DNA of 8,278 nt from assembly GCA_963646285.1 (NCBI GenBank), contig CAVIWF010000073.1, forward strand, positions 1 to 8,278. The letters run 5' to 3'. The first letter of the stretch is position 1. Each line of letters starts with the position of its first letter. Both the position numbers and the translations under genes were made by a program. Positions 1 to 5,121 of this stretch are shown here, piece after piece. The notes under the pieces are model-generated. The model searched no databases and was not told where the DNA came from. It was given only the letters and a program-made list of their open reading frames with translations. This stretch comes from CAKUFA01 sp963646285 (GTDB lineage: Bacteria; Bacillota; Clostridia; Christensenellales; Aristaeellaceae).

Positions 1-17
1 TGTTCGATAGAGTTACT

Positions 18-179
18 TCAAGGGGGCTTTCCGATCGCCCCCTTGACCCCTTCGGATCCCCTCTTTTGGGGAATCCTTTGAGATGGATGAAGCTTATTTC
101 TTTTCTTTCAAAAGAAGACATCTTTATCCGAAGGGATGCTGCGAAGGGGTGCAGGGGGCGATCGCAAAGCCCCCTGCAA
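18..179. repeat. Composite inverted-repeat element, copy 1
   Basis: A minus-oriented hairpin core at the left end (stem 18-27 with 37-46, then ACCCCTTCGG) and a plus-oriented core at the right end (CGAAGGGGT, then stem 150-159 with 169-178) make the whole stretch a long imperfect inverted repeat. A smaller hairpin lies just inside the left core (GGATCCCC at 54-61 with GGGG and ATCC at 68-76). The centre holds another (TTCTTTT with AAAAGAA around CTTTC). It aligns almost without gaps to 398-560 at an offset of 380-381 bases. No coding capacity or transposase is visible, so a non-autonomous repeat or structured RNA is more likely than an insertion sequence. Confidence 0.7.
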
Positions 180-217
180 AACCCAACATTTGAAGTCATT
201 TGCAGAAATGCAGACTG

Positions 218-254
218 CGAAGGAGTCCAGAGGGCGACCGCAAAGCCCTCTGGA
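218..254 (+). repeat. Hairpin repeat core, TCCAGAGGGC stem type
   Basis: CGAAGGAG leads into TCCAGAGGGC (226-235), loop GACCGCAAA (236-244) and GCCCTCTGGA (245-254), a perfect 10-bp stem. The upstream 188-217 stretch resembles the sequence before the truncated core near 8219, so the real unit is longer, about 70 bp. Confidence 0.75.
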
Positions 255-313
255 ATAAACAAAACCAATGCTTTGCAAGGTTCTCGTACCTTTGCGACAA
301 TCGTTTGTGTTAC

Positions 314-368
314 TCAAGGGGGCTTTCCGATCGCCCCCTTTAACCCCTTCGGGCATCCTACTATTAGG
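314..368 (-). repeat. Hairpin repeat core, CAAGGGGGC stem type, unpaired copy
   Basis: Same stem type as the cores at 18-46 and 398-426, here with stem 314-323 and 333-342 and one C:T mismatch near the base. It is followed by ACCCCTTCGG and a small second hairpin, CCTA (357-360) with TAGG (365-368). Unlike the other two copies of this type it has no plus-oriented partner about 120 bases to its right. Confidence 0.7.
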
Positions 369-397
369 GTTATCTGTTGCTAGTCTTTTGTGTTGTT

Positions 398-560
398 TCA
401 AGGGGGCTTTCCGATCGCCCCCTTGACCCCTTCGGCCCCCCTCTTTAAGAGTCCCTTCGAAATGAATAAAGCTATTTAGTTTTACTTTCATAAGTAATCA
501 AGCTGCATCCGAAGGAGTGCGGCGAAGGGGTGCAGGGGGCGACCGCAAAGCCCCCTGCAA
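398..560. repeat. Composite inverted-repeat element, copy 2
   Basis: This copy has the same plan as 18-179. There is a left minus-oriented core (stem 398-407 with 417-426) and a small palindrome CTCTT-T-AAGAG near 442-452. A central hairpin TTACTT-TCAT-AAGTAA lies near 482-497, and the right plus-oriented core has stem 531-540 with 550-559. The interior differs considerably from copy 1, but a hairpin is kept at the same places. The right end stops four bases from the stop codon of the Mrp gene, so this hairpin probably forms the 3' end of that transcript, although no T-tract follows it. Confidence 0.7.
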
Positions 561-563
561 TTT

Positions 564-1385
564 TTACAAGTGCTCTACCACCGTAACAGCCCCATCCAGT
601 TCACTGCCGTTATACAGCTCAATCACACCGCTGTCGCAGCTCCTGGCCAGGGTGGGATCCATGGGGATCTGCCCCAGCACCGGCAGGGAGTGGGCCTGGG
701 CCACAGCTAGGGTCTTGCCTTCCCCAAAGGGATACAGCTTCCGCCCGCAGTCCGGGCAGGCAATGTAGCTCATGTTCTCCACCAGACCCAGCACGGGGAT
801 GTTCATCATTTTCGCCATGTTCACAGCCTTTTCCACAATCATCCCCACCAGTTCCTGAGGGCTGGTGACAATGATGATGCCGCTGACCGGCAGGCTCTGG
901 AACACGGTCAGGGGCACATCCCCGGTTCCCGGAGGCATGTCCACAAACATGTAGTCCACATCCCCCCAGCACACATCGGACCAGAACTGCTTCACCGTGC
1001 CGGCAATGAGGCTGCCCCGCCAAATCACGGGATCCGTATCGTGCTCCAGCAGGAGATTGATGCTCATCAGCTTAATGCCCGTTTTGGTTTCCACGGGAAG
1101 GATGCCTTCATCACTGCCCATGGCATGGTCGTGGATGCCGAACATCCGGGGCACGGAAGGGCCGGTAATGTCTGCATCCAGCACGGCGGTCTTGTGACCC
1201 CGGCGCTGCATCAGGGTGGCCATGAGGCCGGTAACCAGGCTCTTGCCAACGCCGCCCTTGCCGCTGACCACGCCGATGACTTTCTTCACCCGGCTGTGGG
1301 CATTCTGGGGCGCCAGCAGGCTTTCCGGCGTGGCGGAAGCGCACTTGCTGCCGCAGGATGAACAGTCGTGGTTGCATTCTGACAT
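564..1385 (-). CDS. Mrp/NBP35-family Fe-S cluster carrier P-loop ATPase
   Basis: This 273-residue cytosolic ATPase probably holds and hands over [4Fe-4S] clusters to target enzymes (family knowledge for Mrp/ApbC/NBP35). A deviant Walker A GKGGVGKS lies at residues 42-49, DADITGPSVPR at 70-80, and a Walker B region ending VDMPPGTGD at 148-156. CPDC at 210-213 is the paired-cysteine motif that bridges a cluster between two subunits. The N-terminus carries four cysteines spaced C-x3-C-x2-C-x3-C (residues 4, 8, 11, 15), comparable in idea to the NBP35 N-terminal cluster. The MIP18/DUF59 domain found at the start of many bacterial Mrp proteins is absent. The frame is open upstream to 1634, but the ATG at 1383-1385 is chosen because GAGGTG lies just before it and the extension resembles no Mrp protein. 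The gene is divergent from the lipoprotein gene. Which enzymes it supplies cannot be read from this context. Confidence 0.93.
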   Translation of the reverse strand: MSECNHDCSSCGSKCASATPESLLAPQNAHSRVKKVIGVVSGKGGVGKSLVTGLMATLMQRRGHKTAVLDADITGPSVPRMFGIHDHAMGSDEGILPVETKTGIKLMSINLLLEHDTDPVIWRGSLIAGTVKQFWSDVCWGDVDYMFVDMPPGTGDVPLTVFQSLPVSGIIIVTSPQELVGMIVEKAVNMAKMMNIPVLGLVENMSYIACPDCGRKLYPFGEGKTLAVAQAHSLPVLGQIPMDPTLARSCDSGVIELYNGSELDGAVTVVEHL

Positions 1386-1391
1386 GATATT

Positions 1392-1397
1392 CACCTC
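1392..1397 (-). promoter_or_regulatory. Ribosome binding site that fixes the Mrp start
   Basis: On the minus strand GAGGTG ends six bases before the ATG at 1385. None of the earlier in-frame starts in the longer open frame was seen to have a comparable site, which supports the 273-residue form. Confidence 0.75.
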
Positions 1398-1430
1398 GAA
1401 ATGATGGATTTCCCCCCTTTTTGATGGAGA

Positions 1431-1473
1431 AAATCCGGTTTTCCCCCATAGGTTCGACAGGAAACCGGTTTTT
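1431..1473. promoter_or_regulatory. Two CCGG-centred palindromes 30 bp apart (possible operator)
   Basis: AAATCCGGTTTT (1431-1442) and AAACCGGTTTTT (1462-1473) share a CCGG centre, and the centres are exactly 30 bp apart, about three helical turns. They lie 46-88 bases upstream of the Mrp start, where a regulator or structured leader could act. No convincing minus-strand -35/-10 pair was found nearby, so an operator role is a guess. Confidence 0.3.
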
Positions 1474-1573
1474 CCTGCAAAGGGGGCAAATCGGGATGAA
1501 GAGGCGGGGATAAAACGTTGAATGAGTGGCGGGTATTCTTGCCCGAAGGGATGATTTTGCCGAAAAAGAATCC

Positions 1574-1602
1574 TTGCAACGCCGCCCGGAAGCGTGTACA
1601 AT
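1574..1602 (+). promoter_or_regulatory. Sigma-A-type promoter of the lipoprotein gene
   Basis: A -35 box TTGCAA (1574-1579) and a -10 box TACAAT (1597-1602) are separated by 17 bp, the ideal spacing. Transcription would begin near 1609, leaving a leader of about 70 bases. Confidence 0.75.
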
Positions 1603-1609
1603 ATACAGT

Positions 1610-1661
1610 GAGGCGGTGTACCTCCTGCATCCATGAAGCCGGAAACCGCCTCGCTACGAGG
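1610..1661 (+). promoter_or_regulatory. Leader hairpins upstream of the lipoprotein gene
   Basis: GAGGCGGT (1610-1617) pairs perfectly with ACCGCCTC (1645-1652), starting almost at the predicted transcription start. A second small stem, CCTCG-CTA-CGAGG (1649-1661), overlaps the right arm, so the two cannot form together. The second stem ends just before the AGGAG ribosome binding site at 1666-1670. A modest effect on translation or RNA stability is possible; no known riboswitch was recognised. Confidence 0.4.
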
Positions 1662-1678
1662 AGAGAGGAGTATCCCCT

Positions 1679-3580
1679 ATGAAGAAGCGTTCTGTCGGAA
1701 AGGCTCTGGCGCTGACGGGCGTCCTTGCGCTGTGCCTCCTGCTTTCCGGCTGTTATGTTCCGCCGGATGAAATATCGGGCAACACGGACAATATGACGGT
1801 GGATTCCAACAATCTGCCCTTCCAGACCCTGGCGCCCTCTACCGCTACCACAGTGCCTACCGCCACCCCTACCCCCAACACAGGCAATCAGGGCGGGGAT
1901 ACGGGCACCTCGGGCACACAGCCTACCATTAACTGGAACGATAGCTGGGGTTCCGGCAGCACCGCCTCCCCCACCGGGGGCACTTCTGCCGCCACCGGCA
2001 CCATTATCACCATTACCACACCAACCCCCAGAACCACCACCACTTCCTCCGGCTCGTCTTCTGCCACCGCCACCCCTGCCAGCACCACCCTGAAGAAGGG
2101 CTCCACCGGCACGGACGTGCGCACCATGCAGCAGCGGCTGAAGGAGTTGGGCTACCTGACCGGCAGTGTGGACGGGGACTTCGGCACCGCCACGGAGGAA
2201 GCCGTGATGGCCTTCCAGAAAGCCAACGGCCTGACGGTAGACGGCAAAGCCGGCACCAAAACATTGGAAAAGCTGTACTCTTCCAGTGCAGTGAAGGCCA
2301 GCAGTTCTTCCTCTTCCAGTTCTTCCTCCACCAGCAAGGCAACAGCAACCCCGAAAAAGACAGCAACCCCCACGCCCAAGGCAACAGCAACCCCTACACC
2401 CAAGCCTACCGCCACTCCTGACCTGAGCAAGCCTTCCTACCTGACCCTGGGCTCCAGCGGCAAAAAGGTGACCCAGCTGCAGCAGCGGCTCATTGACCTG
2501 GGCTGGATGGACGGCAAAGCCGATGGAGAATACGGCGGCGCCACCCAGGCAGCCGTGCAGGCCTTCCAGAAGAAGTCAGGGCTGTGGAACGACGGCATCG
2601 CCGGCCCGGATACCCAGGCTGCCCTGTACTCCAGCAATGCCTCCAAGTCTTCCTCCCCCGTATCCTCCATTGGTGAAACCCTGCAGGAAGGCACCAACGG
2701 CAGTGCGGTCCGTGCCCTGCAGAAGCGGCTGAAGGAATTGGGCTACTACACCGGCTCCATTGACGGGGACTACGGCAGCGGCACGGTCACCGCCGTTACC
2801 GCCTTCCAGAAAGCCAACGGCCTGAACGCCGATGGCAAGGCAGGCACCAAAACCCTGAATGCCATTTATGCGGTCACCGCCGCCTCCAACTCTTCCTCCG
2901 GCTCGGGAAGCTACACCACCCTGCAGGAGGGGGATGAATCCTCCGCCGTGAAGACCCTTCAGCAGCGGCTGAAGGAGCTGGGCTACTACACCGGCTCGGT
3001 GGACGGCAAGTTCGGCAGCGGCACCACGGACGCTGTGCGGGATTTCCAGCGTGCCAACAACCTGACGGTGGACGGCAAGGCTGGCGCCACCACCCAGGGC
3101 CTGCTGTACAGCACCAGCGCCAAGAGTGCCACTTCCTACTCCACCCTGCGGGAATATGACGAGGGCACGGCAGTGAAGACCCTCCAATCCACCCTGGCCT
3201 CCCTGGGGTACTACGACGGCTCCATTGACGGCATTTACGGCGCCACCACCAAGGATGCGGTGCGTGCCTTCCAGATTCAGAACAGCCTGTCCCCCGTGGA
3301 CGGCATTGCAGGCAGCACCACCCTGAAAAAGCTGTACTCCTCCTCTGCCAAGTCTGCCACGGCAGCCAACACCACCTACACCACCCTCCGCAAGGGGGAC
3401 AAGGGAGACGACGTGGTGCAGATGCAGGACGTACTGGTGCAGAAGGGCTACCTGTCCACCGTAACCGGCGAGTATGACGACGCCACAGTCATTGCCGTGC
3501 GCAGCTTCCAGAGCAACAACGGCCTGAGCGTGGACGGCACCGCCGGCGCAGAAACGCTGAAGAAGTTGTATGGGGAATGA
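1679..3580 (+). CDS. Lipoprotein with six tandem peptidoglycan-binding domains
   Basis: This 633-residue protein is probably anchored to the outer face of the membrane and grips the cell wall. A lipoprotein signal ends in the lipobox LLSGC with C25 as the lipidated residue. Residues 26-136 are a disordered S/T/P/G-rich linker. Six PG_binding_1-type repeats follow, at about residues 137-200, 255-317, 333-397, 413-477, 488-553 and 568-631. Each shows the pattern V..LQ.RL..LGY..G..DG.YG..T..AV..FQ..NGL..DG.AG..T...LY. Ser-rich and TATPTPK-type linkers separate them, the longest at 201-254. Repeats 3 and 4 are the closest pair. No hydrolase, amidase or transpeptidase domain is present, whereas such domains usually accompany this module. 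AGGAG at 1666-1670 lies eight bases before the ATG. It may be a wall-membrane tether, scaffold or spore-coat-related binder; the role is not determined. Confidence 0.9.
   Translation: MKKRSVGKALALTGVLALCLLLSGCYVPPDEISGNTDNMTVDSNNLPFQTLAPSTATTVPTATPTPNTGNQGGDTGTSGTQPTINWNDSWGSGSTASPTGGTSAATGTIITITTPTPRTTTTSSGSSSATATPASTTLKKGSTGTDVRTMQQRLKELGYLTGSVDGDFGTATEEAVMAFQKANGLTVDGKAGTKTLEKLYSSSAVKASSSSSSSSSSTSKATATPKKTATPTPKATATPTPKPTATPDLSKPSYLTLGSSGKKVTQLQQRLIDLGWMDGKADGEYGGATQAAVQAFQKKSGLWNDGIAGPDTQAALYSSNASKSSSPVSSIGETLQEGTNGSAVRALQKRLKELGYYTGSIDGDYGSGTVTAVTAFQKANGLNADGKAGTKTLNAIYAVTAASNSSSGSGSYTTLQEGDESSAVKTLQQRLKELGYYTGSVDGKFGSGTTDAVRDFQRANNLTVDGKAGATTQGLLYSTSAKSATSYSTLREYDEGTAVKTLQSTLASLGYYDGSIDGIYGATTKDAVRAFQIQNSLSPVDGIAGSTTLKKLYSSSAKSATAANTTYTTLRKGDKGDDVVQMQDVLVQKGYLSTVTGEYDDATVIAVRSFQSNNGLSVDGTAGAETLKKLYGE
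2087..3571 (+). repeat. Six in-frame coding repeats (PG-binding modules)
   Basis: Module DNA spans are about 2087-2278, 2441-2629, 2675-2869, 2915-3109, 3140-3337 and 3380-3571. The block CAGCGGCTGAAGGA recurs in modules 1 and 4, and a close version (AAGCGGCTGAAGGA) in module 3. This indicates fairly recent internal duplication, while modules 2, 5 and 6 are more diverged. Confidence 0.85.
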
Positions 3581-3610
3581 AGCCCTAGGCAAGGGGATGG
3601 TTCCTTATTG

Positions 3611-3651
3611 AACAGCGTGCTGGGGGGAAACCCCTGAGCACGCTGTTTTTT
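3611..3651 (+). terminator. Intrinsic terminator of the lipoprotein gene
   Basis: AACAGCGTGCT (3611-3621) pairs with AGCACGCTGTT (3637-3647), extended inward by G:C pairs around AAA. A run of six T at 3646-3651 follows on the plus strand. It lies 31 bases after the stop codon. Confidence 0.9.
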
Positions 3652-3661
3652 CTACTGCAAA

Positions 3662-3698
3662 GCCCCCTCCGGAAGCCATTTCGCTTCCAGAGGGGGGC
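3662..3698 (-). terminator. Hairpin at the 3' side of the phosphodiesterase gene
   Basis: GCCCCCTC and GGAAGC on one arm (3662-3676) pair with GCTTCC and GAGGGGGGC on the other (3683-3698), with one mismatch between the two blocks. On the minus strand it follows the phosphodiesterase stop by 37 bases and is followed by only a short TTT, so it is a weak terminator by U-tract. The GGGGGCTTTGC at its minus-strand edge matches the stem-loop junction of the repeat family at the window ends. Confidence 0.55.
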
Positions 3699-3735
3699 AT
3701 CTTGATTGTGCAATGATTTCGTTATTTCGCCGCCA

Positions 3736-4461
3736 TTATTTGGCGGCATCCAGCAGGGCCCGTGCCCGGTCGGGGTAATTGGTGATGATCCTGTCCGCAC
3801 CGGCGGCGATCATCCGCTTCAGCTCCTCTTCGGTGTTCACCGTCCAGGGGTTCACCTCGATGTGCAGGGCGTGGGACTTGCGCACTTCATCCTCAATGTA
3901 CAGCTCCGTGAAATGGGGATGGAGGGCGTTCACTCCCAGGGAAGCGGCATAACGCCAGGGCTCCACCAGGGTGGCGTGGTACAGCAGGCCGCAGGGGGCA
4001 TCCGGCGACAGTTCCTTCACGTGGAGCAGGCTGTAGTGGTTGAAGGAGGAGTACAGGGTATCCCCTTCCATGCCGGCGGCAGCCACCTGCTCCAGGCAGA
4101 TTTCCTCCATGCCGGGATAGAAATTGTCGGAGTTCTTCAGCTCAATGTTCACCTTCAGCCCACGGCGCTTCAGCAGTGCCAGCACGTCCTTCAGCAGGGG
4201 GATGGGCTCGCTGATCCCCGGGGTGTGCATGGTAACGGGATGCTTCCGCAATTCCTCCAGGGTGTAGTTTGCCACAAAGCCGGTGCCGTCGGTTACCCGG
4301 TCAATGGTTTCATCATGAATGACCACCAGCTGCCGATCCCGGGTCAGCTGCACGTCCAGCTCCACGCCGTCGGCATGCATATCCGCCGCCAGATCAAAGG
4401 CACGGAGGGTATTTTCCGGCGCATAGCCGGAGGCACCCCGGTGGGCATAAACATATTGCAT
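3736..4461 (-). CDS. Glycerophosphodiester phosphodiesterase (GDPD family)
   Basis: This 241-residue cytosolic enzyme is expected to hydrolyse glycerophosphodiesters, the deacylated phospholipid head groups, to glycerol-3-phosphate and an alcohol. It shows AHRGASGYAPENT at residues 6-18 with catalytic H7 and R8. Metal-site E34 and D36 lie in VELDVQL, the second catalytic histidine H49 is in VIHDE, and E107 and K109 are in NIELKN. The C-terminal NPWTVN and GADRIITNYP also fit the TIM-barrel GDPD family, and the length matches the short bacterial form. There is no signal peptide, so the substrate must be intracellular or imported. The ATG at 4459-4461 is preceded by AGG with nine bases of spacing, a weak site. 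secG lies upstream on the same strand, but a terminator between them suggests separate transcription. A hairpin in the leader (4483-4499) may affect expression. Confidence 0.93.
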   Translation of the reverse strand: MQYVYAHRGASGYAPENTLRAFDLAADMHADGVELDVQLTRDRQLVVIHDETIDRVTDGTGFVANYTLEELRKHPVTMHTPGISEPIPLLKDVLALLKRRGLKVNIELKNSDNFYPGMEEICLEQVAAAGMEGDTLYSSFNHYSLLHVKELSPDAPCGLLYHATLVEPWRYAASLGVNALHPHFTELYIEDEVRKSHALHIEVNPWTVNTEEELKRMIAAGADRIITNYPDRARALLDAAK

Positions 4462-4482
4462 GGTTCCATACCTGCCTTTCTC

Positions 4483-4499
4483 GCGGGGGATCCCCCCGC
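4483..4499 (-). promoter_or_regulatory. Leader hairpin upstream of the phosphodiesterase gene
   Basis: GCGGGGG (4483-4489) pairs with CCCCCGC (4493-4499) around ATC, a perfect 7-bp G:C-rich stem. It lies 21 bases before the start codon on the minus strand. No T-tract follows, so it is unlikely to terminate transcription by itself. No clear promoter was found in 4500-4585. Confidence 0.35.
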
Positions 4500-4585
4500 T
4501 GCTTCTATGGGGGTAGATTCGCTTTTTCCACCGGCTTTCCTGCCGGAGGCGGAAGAAATTTGCCCCGCCCCTTCCCTTACACGAG

Positions 4586-4621
4586 AAAAAGGCCGTCCCC
4601 GCCGGTGCGGAGCAGCCTTTT
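4586..4621 (-). terminator. Intrinsic terminator of secG
   Basis: On the minus strand AAAAGGC pairs with GCCTTTT, with an inner CCGC-ACCG-GCGG stem. The outer arm ends in a run of five T. It starts 22 bases after the secG stop. The A-run on the other arm gives it some bidirectional character. Confidence 0.8.
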
Positions 4622-4643
4622 CAAAATCCCATCAGAAGGAAGA

Positions 4644-4880
4644 TTAGTCTACCAGCAGCATGACCAGGCTGACCACCACAAACACGGCAGCGCTGATCTT
4701 GGTGCCCAGTGCCAGCTTGGCTTCCACGGTCTTGGCCTTGTTCTTGCCGAAGTAGGTATCAGCCTTGCCGCCCAGTGCGCCCAGCCCATCGTCCTTGCTG
4801 CTCTGCAGCAGAACGGTAACGATCATAAACAGTGCCGCCAGAATCAGCACCACAGAAAGAATCACATTCAAAACGGTCAT
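4644..4880 (-). CDS. secG: Preprotein translocase subunit SecG
   Basis: This small 78-residue membrane subunit of the SecYEG channel assists SecA-driven protein export. Two hydrophobic segments, about residues 4-25 and 57-77, flank a cytosolic loop with the family pattern LLQSSKDDGLGALGGKADTY and then FGKNKAKT. Length and topology are typical of Firmicute SecG. AAGGAGG at plus positions 4890-4896 lies nine bases before the ATG. The gene has its own extended -10 promoter and terminator, so it is monocistronic. The frequent downstream partners in Firmicutes, RNase R and SmpB, are not next to it here. Confidence 0.95.
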   Translation of the reverse strand: MTVLNVILSVVLILAALFMIVTVLLQSSKDDGLGALGGKADTYFGKNKAKTVEAKLALGTKISAAVFVVVSLVMLLVD

Positions 4881-4912
4881 GTGTCCAAACCTCCTTGAGT
4901 ATCAGCCTTTGT

Positions 4913-4941
4913 ATCATAACACATTCCACGGAAAAACACAA
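4913..4941 (-). promoter_or_regulatory. Promoter of secG (extended -10)
   Basis: On the minus strand TGT precedes TATGAT (plus 4913-4918), matching the extended -10 form. A weak -35 TTGTGT (plus 4936-4941) lies 17 bp upstream. The AAGGAGG ribosome binding site follows 16 bases downstream of the -10 box. Confidence 0.7.
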
Positions 4942-5036
4942 GAGAAAAAGAACCACATCGGCAAAGCGTCAAAGCCACTTTCTTCCCCCCTCCGCTTAAC
5001 GCCTCAAAAAGGCTGTCAAAATTTTATCGAAAACGG

Positions 5037-5065
5037 TAGCCAAAAAAGCACCTTTGTGGTATAAT
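5037..5065 (+). promoter_or_regulatory. Promoter of the flavoprotein reductase gene (extended -10)
   Basis: A consensus TATAAT (5060-5065) is preceded by TGG, giving an extended -10 element. TAGCCA (5037-5042), four of six matches to the -35 consensus, lies 17 bp upstream. A strong promoter fits the highly biased codon use of the gene. A start near 5072 would place a small GCTGA-AAAA-TCAGC hairpin (5072-5085) at the very 5' end of the RNA, a position that can protect transcripts from decay. Confidence 0.8.
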
Positions 5066-5106
5066 GTCGGCGCTGAAAAATCAGCATGGATTTTCCCAAT
5101 GACATT

Positions 5107-5113
5107 GAGGAGG
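5107..5113 (+). promoter_or_regulatory. Ribosome binding site that fixes the reductase start
   Basis: GAGGAGG lies eight bases before the ATG at 5122. An in-frame ATG at 5086 would add twelve residues in front of the signal peptide and has no such site, so 5122 is preferred. Confidence 0.85.
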
Positions 5114-5121
5114 TCAAGAAC

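Larger units (their letters stand above)
1..563. repeat. Gene-free repeat-rich block with six hairpin cores
   Basis: No credible protein-coding gene lies here; the open frames run through repeats and lack a ribosome binding site or recognisable domain. The block contains six copies of one hairpin core: near 18-55, 314-352 and 398-435 in minus orientation, and 142-178, 218-254 and 523-559 in plus orientation. Read in the plus sense the core is CGAAGGRGT followed by a 10-bp stem around the loop GAYCGSAAA. The stretch between 255 and 313 contains only a weak small hairpin around 274-294. No transposase, tRNA or promoter was seen. Confidence 0.85.

Noticed and set aside
66..491. Open frames on both strands in the left repeat block
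   Set aside because: They run through hairpin repeats, so the peptide repeats simply reflect the DNA repeats. No ribosome binding site or domain supports them.
1..560. CRISPR array
   Set aside because: The repeats are in both orientations, spacing is irregular, they are imperfect and there are no unique spacers of constant length or cas genes.
1386..1634. An 83-residue N-terminal extension of the Mrp protein
   Set aside because: It has no Mrp-like sequence, crosses the divergent control region and promoter, and the ATG at 1385 has a good ribosome binding site.
2576..3592. A 338-codon minus-strand open frame across the lipoprotein gene
   Set aside because: Its apparent repeats are the reverse of the six peptidoglycan-binding modules; it is a shadow frame.
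3706..4647. A 313-codon plus-strand open frame across the phosphodiesterase gene
   Set aside because: It is antisense to a clear GDPD enzyme, has low-complexity composition and no family match.
4999..5030. Possible redox-regulator site upstream of the reductase (GCCTCAAAAAGGC and TCAAAATTTTATCGA)
   Set aside because: The symmetry is weak and does not match a Rex or FNR consensus well enough to call.
5086..5121. A twelve-residue extension in front of the reductase signal peptide
   Set aside because: GAGGAGG is placed correctly for the ATG at 5122, and the extension would put acidic residues ahead of the signal peptide.
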